Part shown: positions 61,552 to 64,000 of the stretch, one piece after another
How positions within the stretch are numbered: position 1 is the first letter of the stretch
Layout: the number at the start of each line of letters is the position of its first letter
Source of the DNA: Sphingomonadales bacterium
GTDB lineage: Bacteria > Pseudomonadota > Alphaproteobacteria > Sphingomonadales > Sphingomonadaceae
Reading direction: 5' to 3'
NCBI GenBank assembly: GCA_016720115.1
Contig: JADJXT010000001.1
Coordinates: forward strand, 1-64,000
Length of the DNA stretch: 64,000 nucleotides
Translations under genes and position numbers: made by a program
Notes under the pieces: model-generated
Told to the model about the DNA's origin: nothing
Seen by the model: the letters and a program-made list of their open reading frames with translations, nothing else
Databases searched by the model: none

Positions 61552-61644
61552 TGTCATCCCCGCGAAGGCGGGGATCCATGGTCTGGCAGGTTGGTTTAAA
61601 CCGGCAATGCAGACCATGGCCCCCCGATCAAGCCGGGGGTGACA
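61552..61644. repeat. TCATCCCCGCGAAGGCGGGG REP pair
   Basis: Arms at 61552-61587 and 61610-61644 in the gap between divergent ubiA and rsmE. The arms include CCATGGTCTG/CAGACCATGG, extending complementarity beyond the core. Confidence 0.8.
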
Positions 61645-61665
61645 TGGGAATGGCGTTTTAACATC

Positions 61666-62430
61666 ATGGTTCAAACCCCGGCCCCGCTGAATCGCATTGC
61701 GCCTCCGCAATCGACCCCGCGCCTGTTCGTCGACGAGGCGCTCTCCGAAGGGCGTGACCTGCGTATCGAAGGCGGACAGGCGCATTATCTGCTGCATGTG
61801 ATGCGGGTGAAGCAAGGCGCGCCGGTCAAATTGTTCGATGATCGCAGCGGCGAATATCTGGCGACCGTTGCGGCAACCGGCAAGCGCGACCTTGTCGTCA
61901 CCGTCGAAGCGAAACTGCGCGCGCGCGAAGCGGCACCCGATCTCTGGCTCTGCCAGGCGCTGGTGAAGAAAGACCGGCTCGACTGGATCGCGGAGAAAGC
62001 CTGCGAGCTGGGCGTTGCCCGCTTCGCCCCTGTCCTCACGCAGCGTTGCGTGGCGGACAAGCTGAAACCCGAAAGGCTGCGGACGCAGATGATCGAGGCA
62101 GCCGAGCAATGCGAACGCACGGCTTTGCCCGAAATCGGCGAGCTGGCGAAACTCGATGCGCTGTTGCGCGACTGGCCATCGGACCGGACCCTGTTGTTCT
62201 GCGACGAACGCGGCGGCGCGCCGCTGATTTCGGTTTTGCAGGCACGGGCCCACAGCAAGGCGGCGATCCTGATCGGCCCCGAAGGCGGGTTCAGCGATGA
62301 AGAAAATGCGGCAATCCGGGCATTACCGCAGGCCATCGCGGTATCCCTCGGCCCGCGCATCTTGCGCGCTGACACAGCGGCGGTTGCGGGAATTTCTGTC
62401 TGGATGGCGGCCTGCGGCGACTGGGGCTAA
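61666..62430 (+). CDS. rsmE: 16S rRNA m3U1498 methyltransferase RsmE
   Basis: 254 residues. N-terminal PUA-like RLFVDEALSEGRDLRI; SPOUT knot with AILIGPEGGFSDEENAAIRA and SLGPRILRADTAAVAGISVW. SAM-dependent base methylation in the 30S subunit. ATG 61666 is chosen over an in-frame ATG at 61639 inside the REP unit. Confidence 0.93.
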   Translation: MVQTPAPLNRIAPPQSTPRLFVDEALSEGRDLRIEGGQAHYLLHVMRVKQGAPVKLFDDRSGEYLATVAATGKRDLVVTVEAKLRAREAAPDLWLCQALVKKDRLDWIAEKACELGVARFAPVLTQRCVADKLKPERLRTQMIEAAEQCERTALPEIGELAKLDALLRDWPSDRTLLFCDERGGAPLISVLQARAHSKAAILIGPEGGFSDEENAAIRALPQAIAVSLGPRILRADTAAVAGISVWMAACGDWG

Positions 62431-64000
62431 TCGACCCGCCCGACGAAAGTGAAGGAAAAGGTGCGCGGCCCGGAACTGTTCGCACCCAGCATCGTCCCCG
62501 ATGGCTGGAACCGCAATCCCGTAAGGTTGCTGTTATAGCCGCTGCCCAATGGCGCGGTATAGGGTGCGCCGCCGCCCGGCTGGTTCGAATAGGTCACCAT
62601 TGTCGACTGGTTGAAGGCGGCAAGCCCGCTATTGCCGACATTCATCGTCATCGGCGTCGAGGCATCGAAAGTGAATTCGGGCGGGAAGGGGTCGACGATC
62701 ACGATGCTGTTCGAATCGACTGCGAGGTTTCCGGTGTTGCTGACGGTTATCGTGTACTGGATGCGCGCGCCGGGAATCGCCTTCGGGTTCGAGCCACTCA
62801 CGCCGTCAGAAAGCACGGTCGACGTCTTGGTCACGACCAGCGTTGCATTTCCGGAAAGCCGTGTGTTGGTCAGCACGCATGTGATGACGTCCCCCAATAC
62901 CGGAGTGATGTTCCCCGGCATTGTGGTCGGGAAACTGGACGTTACCCCGTTTGTGGCATTGGTGCACGAAAGCGCCTGCGTATATTGGCTCAGGCTTCCC
63001 GGGCCGGACATGATTTCGTCGAGCGCATAAGCTGTCCCGGCATTGAGCTGGACCAGGCCGGTATTGCCGCCGTTAACGGTGGAGCCTGTGCCGGTGGTTG
63101 TAGCCGAAGCGACCACCGTTACCCCGTCGTTGATACGGACGGTGAACTGGTCCGTATTGAACCGTCGACCGCCGGAGCCCATCGCCTTGCGCAGCCGGAT
63201 ATGCGGGTGGGCGGCGTTGGTGAAGGTGCAGTTGATCGCATCGCCAAATTGCAGCGCGCCAAAGACATAGCTGGTCGTCTGCACATTATTCGGCAACGGC
63301 GTGGACGAACTGGTAGCGCCGTTGGTGCAGGTCAGGCGGCCGCTATATTTAGAAAGCGCACTCACGCTGCCCGACGCCATTGTTTCCGAAAGCGTCAGCG
63401 ACAGGCCCGATGCCAGCGACAGCGGCGCTGCCGCAAAGGGGCCGTTGCCTGTTCCGGAGGTTATCCCGCTGGCCAGCGTGGTTCCTGATGATGTCGCACT
63501 GACACGAAAATTGAACTGGTCCGACGGATCGACGCGGGCACCGATGATCGACTTGCGCAGTCGCATCGACGCAAAGCGGACTGCGAACATCGCCCCTTGC
63601 AGCCCGCCTGCCTGCATGTTGGCGGTGACCTGGGTAGGGCTGGTCGACCCGACGATATAACCGCCCACCGTCCCGGCCACACCGGTTTCGGTGAAGGTGC
63701 TGGTGCCGACCCCGCTGATCGCAGGATAGGTGTTGCCGCTGATCGGATTGACCTGGTCGAGTATCGTCCAACCCGTGCCGTTGGTCACGAATTCGAGGTT
63801 TTCGCCATTGTTGGTCGATTCGGCATCGGCGGCGACAAAGGAATATAGCGTCACCGCAGGCGCACCGGGCGGCGGTGTGATGGTAATTCCTGAAAAGACG
63901 AGCGACTTGGATCCCGCCGACGCCGTGTATAATATCGGTCGGCCCGGAATCCCCATGAACGCGCTATTCCCGACCGCCGCGCCGCTCCACGAAGGCGCGA
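62427..64000 (-). CDS. Secreted repeat protein with DUF11-like end, N-terminus outside window
   Basis: At least 523 residues, open at the window edge. Two tandem modules of about 115-120 residues start MRLRKSIIGARVDPSDQFNF (63566) and IRLRKAMGSGGRRFNTDQFT (63200). Each has two conserved Cys (RLTC...INC; ALSC...VITC), a prealbumin-like fold pattern. A DUF11-type Ig-like module follows, TLVVTKTSTVLSDGVSG to FVGRVD. No sorting motif at the end. Predicted extracellular and possibly adhesive. Ends convergent with rsmE, overlapping by 4 bp. Confidence 0.82.
   Translation of the reverse strand, partial: APSWSGAAVGNSAFMGIPGRPILYTASAGSKSLVFSGITITPPPGAPAVTLYSFVAADAESTNNGENLEFVTNGTGWTILDQVNPISGNTYPAISGVGTSTFTETGVAGTVGGYIVGSTSPTQVTANMQAGGLQGAMFAVRFASMRLRKSIIGARVDPSDQFNFRVSATSSGTTLASGITSGTGNGPFAAAPLSLASGLSLTLSETMASGSVSALSKYSGRLTCTNGATSSSTPLPNNVQTTSYVFGALQFGDAINCTFTNAAHPHIRLRKAMGSGGRRFNTDQFTVRINDGVTVVASATTTGTGSTVNGGNTGLVQLNAGTAYALDEIMSGPGSLSQYTQALSCTNATNGVTSSFPTTMPGNITPVLGDVITCVLTNTRLSGNATLVVTKTSTVLSDGVSGSNPKAIPGARIQYTITVSNTGNLAVDSNSIVIVDPFPPEFTFDASTPMTMNVGNSGLAAFNQSTMVTYSNQPGGGAPYTAPLGSGYNSNLTGLRFQPSGTMLGANSSGPRTFSFTFVGRVD

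Noticed and set aside
1..64000. tRNA, rRNA or CRISPR loci
   Set aside because: No T-loop/acceptor pattern, rRNA sequence or regularly spaced direct repeats were found by eye; a tRNAscan or Infernal run would be decisive.

Overview
The window reads as chromosome of a GC-rich alphaproteobacterium, most likely a sphingomonad (Sphingopyxis/Sphingomonas type). The reasons are the gene orders ctaC-ctaD-ctaB-ctaG-ctaE-DUF983-surf1, mutY-dciA-thioredoxins-smc and yfgM-bamB-der, a sigma-54-driven flg cluster, and the REP-like repeats between genes. This is inferred from gene content and order; no database was searched. I see no rRNA, tRNA or CRISPR array.

Accessory region (1-8.5 kb). The 3' end of umuD runs into a umuC broken by two compensating single-base indels. 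Next come two copies of one IS256-family element in the same orientation (about 1505-2924 and 7038-8459). They bracket about 4.1 kb of visibly AT-richer DNA that holds the last third of a GMC alcohol dehydrogenase cut by the left IS, a complete AMP-forming acyl-CoA ligase, and a convergent GPH-type (MelB-like) transporter whose 5' end abuts the right IS. Together this looks like a composite transposon with an oxidise/activate/import catabolic cargo. The right IS appears to supply an outward -35 box to the transporter. The left IS transposase is frameshifted twice; the right one is intact.

Core region A (8.9-38.2 kb). thrS, a metallophosphoesterase and a TauE/SafE permease overlap one another. 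An alpha/beta hydrolase and a VOC protein are divergent. infC appears to start at a non-canonical ATC codon. A minus-strand cytochrome aa3 oxidase and assembly operon follows, including a 58-residue membrane protein. Then pyrE-pdxJ-acpS-lepB-small membrane protein-Atm1-type ABC exporter-recQ are tightly coupled. After these come a DUF442 phosphatase-like protein, a sterol-desaturase-like membrane hydroxylase, an intact GMC oxidoreductase, an autoregulatory-looking XRE/membrane-protein pair, panB, and the outer-membrane/ribosome biogenesis set yfgM-bamB-der.

Flagellar region (38.2-49.8 kb). flgA on the minus strand diverges from flgBCDEFGHIJKL-motAB on the plus strand. Each arm has a consensus sigma-54 promoter. 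A sigma-54 activator without a receiver domain lies at the end of the cluster. Several axial proteins are unusually short or altered: FlgD is only its N-terminal part, FlgE is 275 residues, FlgJ has no muramidase domain, and FlgH has no lipobox.

Core region B (49.9-64 kb). A FrnE-like DsbA protein, NudC, a Tat-exported serine hydrolase and MutY lie on the minus strand. DciA, two DsbA-like thioredoxins and SMC are on the plus strand. An aldo/keto reductase and UbiA follow, then RsmE, and finally the C-terminal part of a secreted repeat protein with a DUF11-like domain that runs off the window. Palindromic REP-like units lie between many genes, and two have been captured inside the flgI and flgJ reading frames.
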